From the NCBI GenBank assembly GCA_964030475.1, contig CAXIPT010000002.1, positions 5,668,161-5,732,160 of the forward strand: a stretch of 64,000 nt of DNA, given 5' to 3'. Below the pieces are notes generated by a model. That model made no database searches and had not been told where the DNA came from. It saw only the letters and a program-made list of their open reading frames with translations. The position numbers and the translations under genes were made by a program. Shown here piece by piece: positions 1-12,228 of this stretch (the stretch's first letter is position 1; each line of letters opens with the position of its first letter). The stretch is from Tethya wilhelma (taxonomy: Eukaryota; Porifera; Demospongiae; Tethyida; Tethyidae).

Positions 1-262
1 GTAAACACATTATATCGTGTAGCCTCGTACCCAGGCCACGCCCTCTTCAAACCCAGGCTCCGCCCTCCTTGAAGTAATAAATGTTTAATCCTCAGAGTAA
101 CTGGATTTATACAACTGACAACCTTTACCAACGCTCCATAGCAATGTTCAGTTGGTGCCATTCACTCACATTATGACTCCCTTCTGTAGGACATCTTTTA
201 GAGCTGCCTTCACTCCACTCTCAATGAACTGCAGGTTACTGGGAGAGAACTCAGTCACCATC

Positions 263-413
263 TACAATCATAGGATCAGAAGGGGTTAATGAAGATATTG
301 TTTGCGGTTATAGCCAGCTACAATCATTGGATCAGAAGGGGTTAATGTTTGTGGTTATAGCCCGCTACAATCATCGGATCAGAAGGGGTTAACGAAGATA
401 TATTTCGTGGTTA
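263..413. repeat. Intronic minisatellite, three units of about 50 bp
   Basis: Three imperfect tandem copies of a unit beginning TACAATCAT, with core GATCAGAAGGGGTTAA and ending GTGGTTATA. The same array occurs at 2528-2680 in the duplicated block. Confidence 0.8.
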
Positions 414-415
414 TA

Positions 416-587
416 CAGTGGAACATCGCTATTCTAGAAAGGGACTGTAATAGGGAACTGGCTGGATTTAAGGGAAGCATCTTTCTATATTGTAGTCATC
501 ATGACTTTGACAGTCAGGTTCTAAGACCATTGGCTGCTTTAGTGAGGTGGCTGCATTTTAGAGGCTTGGAATAGCGAGGTTCCCCTG
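416..587. mobile_element. Pogo/Tc1-like MITE, 172 bp
   Basis: Begins CAGTGGAACATCGCTATTC and ends in its approximate inverse GAATAGCGAGGTTCCCCTG. It is flanked on both sides by TA (414-415 and 588-589). Terminal CAG...CTG plus a TA duplication is the signature of pogo/mariner-type non-autonomous elements. No coding capacity. Confidence 0.75.
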
Positions 588-710
588 TAGCACTAATTTT
601 TAACTGATAATGCTAACACAATTCATTTGTGGCTAATTAGCATTAATTTTAATAATATTAATACTAATACTATTCGAAGTTAGATATTACAACCACAGAA
701 AAAAATCCTA

Positions 711-789
711 TGGACCAAGCTGGACTCGAACCAACGACCTCAATGTTCGCAGTCATATAATACACTCTTACCTACCACTATGCCACGGA
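711..789 (-). repeat. tRNA-derived SINE-like sequence
   Basis: Read on the minus strand it contains a box A-like GGCATAGTGGTAGG and a box B-like GGTTCGAGTCC (722-732) at tRNA-like spacing. The ends do not form a 7-bp acceptor stem, so it is not a functional tRNA. A near-identical copy lies at 2970-3049. Confidence 0.6.
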
Positions 790-1038
790 GTACACATGGC
801 AGTGGCGTGGAAGGTATGAATCTAATTGAATTCATCTACACATGTACAGCTGTTACTCATTATCTCTGTCACATACCCGACAGAGGAAGTCCAGCAGGGT
901 GGCAGTGATGTGGGGGTGACCTCTGAGGGAATGGTGCATGAGGAGAATGGCCGGCTCTATGAGGGAGAGAGAGAGAAGAAATTACATCACGATACAATGG
1001 GTNNNNNNNNNNNNNNNNNNNNNNNNNNNNNNNNNNNN

Positions 1039-1686
1039 TTACCTCACTACGTGACGTCACAAACGACCCTTTTCCGACTTCCGCCATTTTTGCAATCAGC
1101 TGGCAAAGAAACTCGTTATCTGGCTAGCTGTGTTTCGTGTACAGCGACAGAGAAGCAAACTGCTAGAAGCGAAAGCTCTCCCCTTGCTACGCTTCTTTTG
1201 TGAAAGATTGGCTACTCTATCACGCTTCTTTGTTGGACACGGACGCCAATGGTAAGCCTTGTTAGCGATCTCAAAAACAGTCAATCGTACTTGTAGCGCC
1301 TGTGATTTTATCCTAGGCTAGTACTATCTAAGCTAGTTCTCAAGGCACACTTTTCATAGCTTGCATTCTCCACAGTCCAGAGAAAAAGTAGCATTTTAGC
1401 TCGAGGTCGCATCACTTCCGGTGAACTCCCGTGACACACACACAGACAGACGGACACACAAAACTTTGCTTATAATATGATAAGTTGTTTTTTTTGCTTT
1501 CTTTTTGTAAGAATCCTCATGGGCATTATTTATAGATTATGATTCATAAAACTAAAATTCTAAGGATTATTCTTGGGACAAAGTTACAGTTTTCTGAAAT
1601 GAAAATTTAGTGCAGATAGATGCAGTGTGCATGTTCTAGCATGCAGTGCAGTAATGGATTAACCCTTTTCTTCCCTAATTCTTTAC
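1039..1686. other. Non-coding stretch after the N gap
   Basis: No exon was recognised. It holds short GC-richer sequence around TGACGTCA (1052-1059) and a short run of CACA/GACA repeats near 1435-1460. It may be repeat-derived. The short open frames have no family features. Confidence 0.4.
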
Positions 1687-3116
1687 CTGAGAAGGCCGTG
1701 ATGACTTCAGCGTCCTCTCCTTCCAGTTCCTCATCGGGTACCACGAGGGGATCATCACTGGACCCGCCCACCTGACCCCAGCTCAAGACCACACCCTCTC
1801 CCTGATCAGCCACACCCATCTCACCACCGGTCACGCCCCCTCCAGCTTCCAATACTTCCATTGAAGTGGGTGGAGTCTCTGTTGGATATGAATATTAATA
1901 AGTTAAACAGCAAGAAAGCAACTAGTGCTTGTAAAAAGAACATAGTGTAGTTAGTTTTGAAAGTGAAAATGGGCCTACACATCACAGGATCAAGCATACA
2001 TCACCTTTGTGTGTGTATGTGTGTCTGTGTCTGTACTGCCTTACCCGTGTGACAGAACTCTGGGAAGGTCTTCTTGACAAGAAGACGTAGATCTTCATGA
2101 AGTTGAGAACTCTCAAACAGAGGGTCCAAAGACCTAGTGGACAGCAGAGAAAGAAATCACAGACACTTCATACACCGAACATGTGTTACTGCTTCCTGTA
2201 AACCACACATAGCCTCGTACCCAGGCTCTCTCCTTTGACCTTCAACATGTTATTACAAGATGCAGTAAGCACATTATATGGTGTAGCCTTGTACCCAGGC
2301 CACGCCCTCCTCATACCCAGGCTCCGCCCTCCTTTAAGTAATAACATGTTTAATCCTCAGAGTAACTTAATTTATACAACTGACAACCTTTACCAATGCT
2401 TCAGAGTAATGTTTGGTTGGTGTCATTCACTCACATTATGACTCCCTTCTGCAGGACATCCTTCAGAGCTGCCTTCACTCCACTCTCAATGAACTGCAGG
2501 TTACTGGGAGAGAACTCAGTCACCATCTACAATCATAGGATCAGAAAGGGTTAATGAAGATATTGTTTGCGGTTATAGCCAGCTACAATCATTACATCAG
2601 AAGGGGTTAATGTTTGTGGTTATAGCCCGCTACAATCATCGAATCAGAAGGGGTTAACGAAGATATTGTTCGTGGTTATACAGTGGAACCTGGCTATTCT
2701 AGAAAAGGACTGTATTAGGGAGCTGGCTGGATTTGAGGGAAGCATCTTTCTATTTTGTAGTCATCATGACTTTGACAGTCATGTTCTAAGACCATTGGCT
2801 GCTCTAGTGAGGTGGCTGCATTTTAGAGGCTTGGAATAGCGAGGTTCCCCTGTAGTACTAATTTTTAACTGATAATGCTAATACAATTCATTTGTGGTTA
2901 ATTAGCATTAATTTTAATAATATTAATACTATTCGAAGTTAGATATTACAACCACAGAAAAAAATCCTATGGACCAAGCTGGACTCGAACCAACGATCTC
3001 AATGTTCGCAGTCATATAACACACTCTTACCTACCACTATGCCACGGAGTACACGTGGCAGTGGGTTGGAAGGTATGAATCTAATTGAATTCATCTACAC
3101 ATGTACAGCTGTTGCA

Positions 3117-3195
<79 letters not shown>

Positions 3196-6100
3196 CCGAC
3201 AGAGGAAGTCCAGCAGGGTGGCAGTGATGTGGGGGTGACCCCTGAGGGAGTGGTGCATGAGGAGAATGGCCGGCTCTATGAGGGAGAGAGAGAGAAGAAA
3301 TTACATCACGATACAATGGGTAGTGGGGCAAAACCACAGCTCTTGAATGGGTTCTTTAAGAATGTTAATTTATTCTGAGATGTTTGGCACAATAGTTGAA
3401 TACTGTACATCTTCACAATGCAGTCAAAGTCATAAAGTTTCATGAACATATTGTACCACAAAATTTTTGAGTTACACATATCATGCAGAATGTTATTAGA
3501 ATGTTAGAATGCAGATGAATAAAACTTTAAAACAATGTACATGTACCGATATTCATGATGTTGTCATTCTCCTGGTTGTAGGCCAGCCAGTCGTAGAAGA
3601 GAGCCAACTTAGCACTGCTACACACCACCTGGTTGGACTGGAGGAGATAAACACATACTTGTAAGAGATGCTCAAAGATACGTACAGTTTACAGGTCAAA
3701 AATTAGCTAATTTATTAGCTATTTTGTTTCATAAAAAAGTATTACATGAACCTCATTATTTCACTTCTGGCAGCTTCAATTCTCAAAGCTTAGCCCAAGT
3801 TTAGCAAATAGTAACAAGATGATCTTTCAAAGTATTATATCATGAGGATTGTATTAATAATTATTTTCAATGAAAAAAAATATTTCCTGTTCGTACATAG
3901 CTATTTATAGCGTATGTATATCTATTTATAGACACATTTTTTACACACACAGTGTTTACCTGGCATAGGGAAAGAAGCCAGCCAATGACAGCCCAGCGTG
4001 GGATGACATCAGATGCCAGCACCTCATTGGTCGGATGAATGACGCAACAGACGAATCGTATCAGCTCCGGAATGAGGTGGAGAGACTCCGGAGTGGCAAG
4101 ATACTTCTTCTGAAACCACTCTTGGTATCGCTTGCGCTGGGCAAACTTCACCTATGGGTGTGGTCAGTGGGTGTGGTCAGAGAAGAAAAGGAAATGAATA
4201 TGTACAGCAGCACAGTATATATACAAAAATATTTATTATAAAATTTTCTAAAGTATCAGTAACAAGAAAAAATATTTTATGGCTTTAAAGTATGTACAAA
4301 ATTAATAGGCATCACTTTGTGACATGTATTGGTGTTGTAACATGATCGAAGTCATGATAATCACTCCTGAATCACTCAATTTTCATAGAAGAAAACCTAT
4401 TTTTATGCAATAAAGGTTTTCTTCTTCTCTAAAGAAACCCATTTTACACAGAGTCACATAACTCAGGCTATCTTATCCTCAGAAGGCAAGCTTCTATAGA
4501 CATGTGTAGTTACATATTAATAACTAAGGTTTTCTTCTCCTAAGAAAGGCAGTCACATAATTCAAGTTATCAAGCCTTTTGTACACATAATCACACAATA
4601 ACTTAAGCGCTCTTCTCCTAAGAGAGTCCATTACACACAGTCACATACTTACAGGTTTTCTTCTCAAACGAAAACCTGTTATGCACAATCTCATAACTCA
4701 AGTTACATCTTTGCTAAGAAAATTGGCTTCTAGACACAGACACATAACTCAAGTTTCCTTCTCCTAAGAACCCATCTGACAGGTTAAACACGCACACACA
4801 ACAATTCTTGTTACCTTAGAGAGCAAGAAGTTCAGTTTGATCTCCGCATCCACCACAATCCTTCCAGCTGTGAAACGCCTTGACGTTCTTCTCAAGAGAA
4901 GCTGCTGAATACCTGTACATTGTGCACAGCAAAATACTAGTCATGGCAACATATCAGCCTGCTACATGTACATAAACAGATACGTAGATATGAGTCTTCT
5001 TAAGCTGAATATCATTATTCAGCTTCAGAATGCTCTCAGGCTCATAATTACTATTACATCAGCTTTGAGACTCTTTGGTCATTCTTTGTGACAATTAATT
5101 TTGGAAGAAAGTCTAAGCTATGTTAAGCAAATAATAGAGATATGGAAAACTTTGCTTTTCACTCAACTAAGCTTGTGTACTCTATTGTTTGTCTGAGCAT
5201 GTGTGTTGCGTGTGATCTTTCATGGCAATAGAGTAACACTGACTGACCAGTATAAGGTTGTCCGATTTTCTCAGGGTGGAGAATGAGGTCTCTCCATAGG
5301 TCGGTCACACATTGAATCCTAGAGAGAAAGAAAAAACAACAACATAATAGTTACTAGTGTACAGTACAGTAAGTCAAGAATCACAAGTATACTGCTGCAT
5401 GCTCAAATACAGCTATACAATAACTGTCGAGTGTTTTGAACTTTGAAAACGTTATTTTTGCTTTGAGTTGAGAATTGCAATATGCATGAACCTAAAATAC
5501 ATACACATTATACAAACCTTCCAACTGACTGCAACAGTCTTAGGAGATCTCTTCCAATTTGAGCACACTCTGGAAACTGAATGGTACAGATTACATCATA
5601 ATGACATCACTGACTTTGCACACTAAAACAAAAGCTATAAACTTTTTGGATTTCACATCTTGGGTCAATCCTTCAAAAACAGACAAACAAACAAACAGAC
5701 AGACAAACAAACAAACAAACAAACAAACAAACAAAAACACTGCTACTTGCATGTGCAGTAGTGCCAACAAATAAGAATTAAAGGTACAATCTGAAAAAAA
5801 ATAATCCATGAAACTGAAATGTACAGTGTTTTTAGTGAATCTGCAAAATTTCTTTCTCTCTGAAACAAAAAAAGGAGGTACATTATACTCACCCTGGTCC
5901 TGATGAAGGCAACACACATCTCGGCCTCTTGTTCCCTGAGGGAGGTGAGGGAGGGAGCCACGTGAGAGGGGAGGAGAGAGAGGTAGGTGTAGACCACACT
6001 GCTGACCAGACCAGGCTGAGAGTCTACCCACTCCCTGTGTGTGTGTGTGTAGAAGGGGGAGGGGGGGTTGTGACTAGCTAATCAATAAGATAACTACGTA

Positions 6101-6965
6101 TCTAGACGTGCAGACATGTACCCAGCTAAAGTCAATCTGGTTTGAGAATGCTGCCGGAAGTTAAACACATGGTCGATTATAAGATGTTTATGAATAATAC
6201 ATGCCAGTCAATACTACATCATGGCCAATACTTTTCTTATGGGACATACAGCTATTTTTTGAGTGGTAAGGAGTAGGAAGCTGAAAAAGTAATCAAAAGA
6301 ACGGGAAGAATGAGCGCATTTCAATGGTATTTGAAAATAAGAAAATTATTCAATTTTTTCTACCAGCATTCTCGAACTAGATGGACTTTAGATTTCAAGA
6401 TTATTGTGAATATGTAATCTGTATGCATTTATTGAAAGTTAGGTATATACCGATTATCCAGTAGAATATTCATGAGTGTTTCAGCGATATAGATGTCACA
6501 AGCACTAGTGTTACCAGCTGCAGAGAGAAAGGGGTGAGAGATTGTGTGGTCACTATGCTCAGATTTTTTGATCTCCCCTCCAAACAAACAATGACAGTTC
6601 TTACCAGGTAGCTGTTTGAGAAGAGCAAAGCATAGCTTGTCAGCTCCTCCAACTTTAGTCTTTACCATCTCTCGAGTCAACCAAAGTGTCTGCCATGATG
6701 TGTGTGTGCGTCCATGCTTTAACATTAGATCACTTTTTTATATTAGCAATACCATATAGCAGGAAATTTTGGCAGGGTTCAAATTTTTTGCAATTTTTTG
6801 CAGTCACGATCTGATCGCAAAAAAGAACTGTGAAATTTTAAACACATGCACTCGTAGTAATGCTTCCGGTTTGTCACGGTCAACGTTCCGCGAAAATTTG
6901 AATCGTGAAAATTTGCCTGCTTGCTAAAATGACCAACACAGCAAAAATTTGGACCAGTGAAAATT

Positions 6966-6998
<33 letters not shown>

Positions 6999-7255
6999 AC
7001 ACACACTCACTTGTACTCTGGCTGTGTCTTGAAGGGTGGCCATCTTGCTCATGATGATCTTCTCTGTATGAGTGGTCACTATGACGAGGCTGTCACGTGA
7101 CACCATGTTCAGAGTGTTGTAACTCTGCACATAATATGGTACACAAAATAAAACAAAAAAAAGTTCGATATTCTTAAAAATATTGTCTGATTTTCACCAT
7201 ATCTAATGAACAAGTAAAGTAGACTACTTGAACTGTTGCATGTTTAGTACCTTTC

Positions 7256-7343
<88 letters not shown>

Positions 7344-8092
7344 NGAGGAGGGGGGGGTTTGATTGAAAAGTGATCAACGATATCAGCTGCCAATGTAGTT
7401 AACTAGCATGATAATGGTCAAATTGAAAAGCCAATGATCATACATGAATTACAGCTCAAAGGTGATAAAAAACAACAACAGAAGTTCTCACGTACACCAT
7501 GCAATGTATCCTCAGTTTTATACTGTTTACATAATTTTACCCTCATCCTATTGCCACAGAATGAATTTTAGTCTATTTATCCTTGTACCATAGCTAGTGC
7601 TCACTTCAAAGGCACTGCCTAGTGTACATTAGCCACATACACTGTCTAAATACAAGGTACATAGTGTATTAACTTATGGCTTCACTATGGTACAAGCCAT
7701 TTGCACTATAGGTTGTTAGTCTGTATGTATTTAATCTTCGTGTACCTTGTCATTGAGTTGTATGTAGAGGTCATTCTCCCTCAGTCTGGTGATGGGAGAG
7801 CTCAAGTCTCTGTAGCATTTCTCAAGATGCTGTAACACATAACAAGACACACACAAACAGTGATAGTAGACAGATAGTTCATAAATATCATATTCCCACC
7901 CCATACACCATCAAATGATCATGTAGAAGAGTCTGGAGGCCTGACTAATGGGTCATGTGTGCCTTGACTCTAAATGTTGCACACCACTCATGGGAAAACA
8001 CACAAAGACAAACTAGAATCTACCTCGTCCAACTCGTCTTTGGGTTCCAAGGTGGTGTAGCAAAATAGTCTACCTCGCTTTGACTCCGTCAT
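1687..8092 (-). CDS. INTS3: Integrator complex subunit 3 (N-terminal and central exons)
   Basis: INTS3 is a helical scaffold of the nuclear Integrator RNA-processing complex and of the SOSS single-strand-DNA complex. I trace 15 GT-AG exons: 8024-8092, 7746-7829, 7011-7124, 6605-6689, 6451-6517, 5893-6034, 5518-5576, 5248-5318, 4815-4912, 3960-4151, 3547-3637, 3196-3275, 2435-2526, 2045-2133 and 1687-1878. Their phases join into one frame of about 508 codons. Recognisable family segments are KDELDE near the N-terminus, [86 protein letters not shown] and KKTFPEFC, then an acidic linker. The start is MTESKRGR at 8092, chosen because homology begins just after it; an upstream in-frame ATG at 8173 is less likely. 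The C-terminal half is not in the coherent chain; below 1687 the sequence meets an N gap and duplicated exons. Confidence 0.9.
2681..2852. mobile_element. Pogo/Tc1-like MITE, duplicate copy
   Basis: Same element as at 416-587 within the 1-kb duplication: CAGTGGAACCTGGCTATTC at one end, GAATAGCGAGGTTCCCCTG at the other, TA on both sides. This copy has the better-matched terminal repeats. Confidence 0.75.
2970..3049 (-). repeat. tRNA-derived SINE-like sequence, duplicate copy
   Basis: Same tRNA-like sequence as 711-789, box B at 2981-2991, in the duplicated block. Confidence 0.6.
3120..3194. repeat. (CT)n(CA)n microsatellite
   Basis: Pure CT followed by CA dinucleotides, in an INTS3 intron directly before a splice donor. 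Absent from the duplicate block at 1-1002. Confidence 0.95.
5690..5736. repeat. (ACAA)n microsatellite
   Basis: About eleven ACAA/ACAG units in an INTS3 intron. Confidence 0.9.
7256..7343. repeat. (CA)n microsatellite ending at an N
   Basis: Long CA tract in an INTS3 intron, ended by an undetermined base at 7344. Its length is probably unreliable. Confidence 0.95.
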
Positions 8093-8507
8093 AGCAATAT
8101 TATCTATACTACAGACCAGACAAGAGTGGTGATGAGAGGTCTCGCGCTCGGTGGTAAAGGTCGATAAGTACATATATGCACGTACGACTGCGCGCCGAGC
8201 AGTATTGGCTGCGCATGCGCATGTTTATATTACTCGGTACGACATTCGTAAAATCTTCACTGTGACAAACAACAACAACAACAAATAATCATTAATCCAC
8301 TGATATAAACTGCCAGTACAACTGACAATAAAGTTAAATCTATATCTCCTATAATATTGATCCACTGCATGTATACCACAATCATACATGCACTGATGCT
8401 AGTTAACCGAGGCAATAAACAGAAGTGTGTCACTGTGTCACACTTATGTGTATGTGTGTGTGTGTGTTTTTTGTTTGTTTGTTTGTGTGTGTGTGTGCAT
8501 GTGTGCA

Positions 8508-8561
<54 letters not shown>

Positions 8562-9257
8562 TGTGCGTGTGCATGCAAGTGTGTGTGCCTGTGAATGTGT
8601 GTGTGCAAGTGTTTATAAATTCATAATGTTGTAATTCTACAAGCTTTACCTTGTACTAGAACATACAATGCCATTTTTTGCACATTATAAATTAACAGTA
8701 TATCTTATTAATGAGTAAAGGTAACAGTAGCCAATAATATTGTTATACTAGGGTGAAGTTACAATTAAGTTTATCTTTGAGTACTTGAACTATGTACCCA
8801 TGCAGGGAAACTCCTTGGCATATAATGACACAATGATAGTGTCAAATGTGCATGCTTGAGAAATACTCACTGTGTGATAATACATGAGTCAACAATGAAT
8901 TATGCACCATCATTATACTATCAGTTCTCAAGAAGACAACTTTCAGTACTTTTTTGTAGTGGTACTATAAGCACAGCATGAGTAAATGATTGTAGGTACA
9001 AGCCAATGAAATACTGACTACCAAACCATTGATCACGCCATCAGACTTGTGTCTCTTCAAATTGACCCAAATAACATGCAACTACTCCTGGAATCTATAT
9101 TGAAGGTCTGATGATGTACCTGCTGACAATGCGCAGCTTGTGGTATAAGGGTACATCCCAGGTACTTTTGCTATTAGTAATTATTATTATTATGTTATAG
9201 ATCGATCAGTACATTTACATGATGTAGTCACAAACACCGGATGCTTATACATTACCC
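8093..9257. other. Intergenic region between INTS3 and the crystallin cluster
   Basis: It holds the INTS3 upstream region, with GC-rich CGCGCCGAGC and TGCGCATGCGCATG near 8190-8222 that could be promoter sequence, and a long (GT)n tract at 8449-8612. No convincing gene. Confidence 0.5.
8449..8612. repeat. (GT)n microsatellite
   Basis: Near-pure GT with a few TTTG and GCAT interruptions. Overlapping Cys/Val-rich reading frames are artefacts of it. Confidence 0.95.
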
Positions 9258-9267
9258 TATAAAAAAG
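9258..9267 (+). promoter_or_regulatory. TATA box of crystallin copy 1
   Basis: TATAAAAAAG lies 170 bp upstream of the ATG at 9428. A comparable TATA box sits 121 bp upstream of the intact copy. Confidence 0.55.
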
Positions 9268-9427
9268 GATTGATCTCAGTCATTATCACCCGAGCAACTT
9301 CGCTACAAGAATGTTGACAACTGCATTTTCACAACTTCACAAGAGAATTCTTGGAAAACTTCATACCCGACTATTAAATATTCTGAGCTCTTAGCTCATA
9401 TTATCTCAAGCATTGTAACCATGGTCC

Positions 9428-9925
9428 ATGGCCCAGGATTTGAATATCATCTTCTACACTGCTGACGGATTGCAAAAGCAAATAACGAGCAACAATCCAA
9501 ACTTGACCGGAAACTTTGTGACGGCCGACTGCCGAAAGGGACAATGCATCATCTACGAGATTCCTGACTACAATCCCTCCGATACAAATCGCAACTACCA
9601 AATTCTGCAAGAGGGGCAAGGTGTCCTTTCTCTCAATTTCACTCCAAAGAGTGTCTGACGAGTTGTCACCTTCGGAACAGAAGGAGTCTCTTTGTACGAA
9701 CACAACGGATATGGTGGCATTACCGAGGTTGTACCCGATCACGATTTTAACATCAAATTTGGTGTCTCTTCCATGATCATATCCGGAGGCCGCTGGGAGC
9801 TCTACACAGAACCCAACAGCCAGGGAGTTGAGCTTACAAAGGATGCAGGCCAGTATCCCACACCAGAAGCTATTGGATTCCCCAATGACCAGTTGGTCAT
9901 GAGGAGCATCAAGCGATTTGACTGA
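9428..9925 (+). pseudogene. Beta/gamma-crystallin copy 1, internal nonsense codon
   Basis: Single-exon frame like the intact gene at 11057-11575. It starts MAQDLNIIFYTADG and contains KGQCIIYEIPDYN and, in domain two, VSLYEHNGYGG and PNDQLVMRSIK. Each domain carries Greek-key strands of the beta/gamma-crystallin fold, known in sponges as geodin-like proteins. The frame is broken by TGA at 9656-9658, at the join between the domains. Aligned with copy 2, this codon replaces an arginine (CGA-type to TGA, one transition), and the frame continues open to TGA at 9923. As written it yields only domain one, 76 aa. A polymorphism or sequencing error is possible. Confidence 0.8.
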
Positions 9926-9959
9926 GTCATAAGACACAGTAACTGTTGTGCTGAGGCAG

Positions 9960-11040
9960 CTAAGACCTTCATGAATTAAATTGACTTTTTTTACTCGGAA
10001 AAGGACTAGACAGTGTTTATGAGATATTATGTATATTGTGTATAATAATAAAAAAAATATTATTATTATAATTATAAAGATATTATTGTGTCATTATTAA
10101 GTTAGCTGAACTGAGAATGCATGTGGCTGCTATTTAAAATGGCCAATCTAGCATGGTTCAAAATTAAAATCTGAATAATACAGAAATCAGGCAATATTAA
10201 TGTCTATTATCTTCTGTAAGCATTATAATTATCTAGCTGATCATGCACAGTAAAAATAATCATACTATTTAATTTGAAATCAGGATCATTGGTATGTAAA
10301 TTAAACCTTAATTTGGTATAAAGAATCAAGATCAGGCTGTGTAGAAAATTACGCTCTGACAAGGCATGCCTCAGTAGTTAGATCATCTCAAAATACAGGA
10401 ATGCATTATAGGATCATTAATATTCTTGTCATGCAAGCATTACTGACTATATAGTATAATATTATAAGTGCAATTCAAGTTAAGAATCACTATTATTAAT
10501 CACAAAAGAATTTAATTATATGCACAAATGGGAACCCTATAAACTGAAATTCTGCGCTTCAATATGCTAGTAAATAAATGCAGTGCATCACATTAAGATT
10601 GATTCTTGCGCAAGAATGAAGGCTACAAAGTCATAGCACAAGAATTGCATGTGGCTGAGTTTCACAGAACGCTGTAAAGAGCGCATGCATGCATGCATTA
10701 TGTTGGCAAAAGAGATTAGATTCAGAAGAAACAGGCTTCAAGTCTTCAAACAGCCCAGCATTTGTATATGCAAATGTATACGGATTCAAACTAGGTGTAC
10801 ATAATTTATACTCATACTCAGTTGGCATACTTCTGAAGAATCTGAACACAATAATTAATAATTATTGTTATAATTATTTCATTGAATTTTGCATGAGCAA
10901 GGCTTTGTTGAAGATGATCATGCATGAGCGCATCCTATAAAAAGGGTCCGAGTTGAGAGACTTTTCATTCAGCTCAGCGATCGAAATTCATCGAAGCTCA
11001 ATTCTCAAACTAGGAAACATCCTCAGCAATATTATTATCT
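9960..11040. repeat. Intergenic part of the crystallin duplication unit
   Basis: Matches 12373-13900 in order, with indels. Landmarks are GTCATTATTAAG, CTGCTATTTAAA, TTTGGTATAAA with ATCAGG following, and GATTAGATTCAGAAGAAA. With the crystallin remnant at 12229 this shows that a unit made of a crystallin tail, intergenic DNA and the next crystallin was duplicated in tandem. Confidence 0.7.
10936..10946 (+). promoter_or_regulatory. TATA box of crystallin copy 2
   Basis: TATAAAAAGGG, 121 bp upstream of the ATG at 11057. The same position in copy 3 is degraded. Confidence 0.6.
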
Positions 11041-11056
11041 GCAAACTGCACGAACA

Positions 11057-11575
11057 ATGGCCACCAAGTTGGAAACGTACGACTTGAACGTCATCATGTA
11101 TGATAGCTATGGGCTAGCACAAGTGTTCAAGGAAGACACCCCCCAAATAACTGATGACAATTTTGTGCAAGCTGATGTCAGGAAAGGAGAGTGTATCATC
11201 TACGGGGCTTACTACTATGATTCCTGTGACAGGAATGAAAAGTACCAAATTTTAAGGTCGGGGAAAGGTGTTGTTAACCTCGACTTCTATCCATGGGGCG
11301 TTCGCTTGGTGCCATCCTTGGGCAAAGAAGCAGTTACCTTGTATGAAAACTCTGGATATGGTGGTCAGGAAAAGCTTGTGACAGATCACGAATTCAACAT
11401 TGACTTTGGAGTGTCAGCCATAATCATATCAAATGGGAAATGGAAGCTCTCCACTCAACCCGACGGTCGAGGACAAAGCAAAACCTTGGGACCAGGATAC
11501 TACCCTGACCCAAAGGCCATGGGATTCCCAAATGATCGCCTGAGAAGCATCCAGCTTATTGATTCAGGAAACTGA
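11057..11575 (+). CDS. Beta/gamma-crystallin (geodin-like), intact
   Basis: Intronless 172-aa protein with two beta/gamma-crystallin domains of about 85 residues. Domain one runs from LNVIMYDSYG through KGECIIYGAYYYD to VVNLDFYPWGV. Domain two holds VTLYENSGYGGQEK, the FGVSAIIISNGKWKL strand and FPNDRLRSIQLID. The NDRLRS segment resembles the family's N/D-N/D-x-x-S/T-S calcium-binding motif, with Arg at the fifth position. There is no signal peptide or membrane segment, so it is probably cytoplasmic. The start ATG has an A-rich context (GAACAATGG) and a TATA box 121 bp upstream. It is the only undamaged member of the local cluster. Calcium binding and a structural or stress role are inferred from the family. 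Confidence 0.88.
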   Translation: MATKLETYDLNVIMYDSYGLAQVFKEDTPQITDDNFVQADVRKGECIIYGAYYYDSCDRNEKYQILRSGKGVVNLDFYPWGVRLVPSLGKEAVTLYENSGYGGQEKLVTDHEFNIDFGVSAIIISNGKWKLSTQPDGRGQSKTLGPGYYPDPKAMGFPNDRLRSIQLIDSGN

Positions 11576-12228
11576 TTCAATTCTCTGGGGATAATGACAA
11601 AGAATCTGATTTACTGACTATTAACTTTAACTTTTTAATAGATATTTTTAGGCAACTGAGTCCCGAGCTCAGATGTAGAAAGTAGACAAACTGTAGTATG
11701 AGTCATTAAATAGCTTTAGGCATGTATTTTTTGTTGTTGTTGTTGTTTTTTTTTAATTTTATAAAGGCATTTTTTTAGACTGTAGCCATTCTCAGTGATC
11801 AGAAGATAATAATTATTGAAATTGCCATTACTACAATGAATGGGTGCGCATGTGTGTGTGTGTGGGAGGGAAATTATTTAGATGTAGTTTTAAATATTTG
11901 CATATGTGGCTTAGAACCAAGACAATTTATTCCTTACAGTAATTAAATTTTAGGAGGATTTATAGGTTTTGGTTGGTCTACAAGGTGTACAAGTCACTTA
12001 ATTATTGAGATTTTAATGGTTTAAATCTCAAATCCTCTAAAACCGATTAAATTCCATAAAACTTTGAGTGTCCATGCACATGTAGACTAGTACTTACCCG
12101 ATCCTCATAAAACTTCCTAAAATCAATTAAATCCCATAATATACAACCAATATAACCATTAGTAGTCTGACCCATATCAAAAATCCTAACAAAACTTCCT
12201 AATCGATTATACAACTGACAAAACATCA

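Larger units (their letters stand above)
170..956 (-). pseudogene. Second copy of two INTS3 exons
   Basis: Exon 877-956 repeats the INTS3 exon at 3196-3275, encoding [20 protein letters not shown] and onward. Exon 170-261 repeats the one at 2435-2526 ([16 protein letters not shown]...). Both keep splice sites and frame, and the differences I checked are synonymous. On the minus strand these exons come after an exon that should follow them, so they cannot be part of one linear INTS3 transcript. They are either a real partial tandem duplication or a second haplotype placed beside the first at the N gap 1003-1038. Confidence 0.75.
1..1002. repeat. 1-kb direct duplication, matching 2265-3321
   Basis: Bases 1-1002 align end to end with 2265-3321, with scattered substitutions. 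The main length difference is a (CT)n(CA)n tract at 3120-3194 that is missing here. The block carries two INTS3 exons, a minisatellite, a MITE and a tRNA-like SINE. The copy stops exactly at the run of N. Confidence 0.85.

Noticed and set aside
711..789. A tRNA gene on the minus strand (also 2970-3049 and 39730-39800)
   Set aside because: Box A and box B are recognisable, but the acceptor ends do not pair, so I call them tRNA-derived repeats.
5559..5774. Plus-strand frame with Thr-Asn-Lys-Gln repeats
   Set aside because: Translation of the (ACAA)n microsatellite in an INTS3 intron.
8257..8626. Long frames rich in His/Thr or Cys/Val over (CA)n and (GT)n tracts, here and at 27605-27943, 28153-28474, 32671-32913 and 52956-53216
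   Set aside because: They are translations of dinucleotide repeats with no start context, splice logic or family features.
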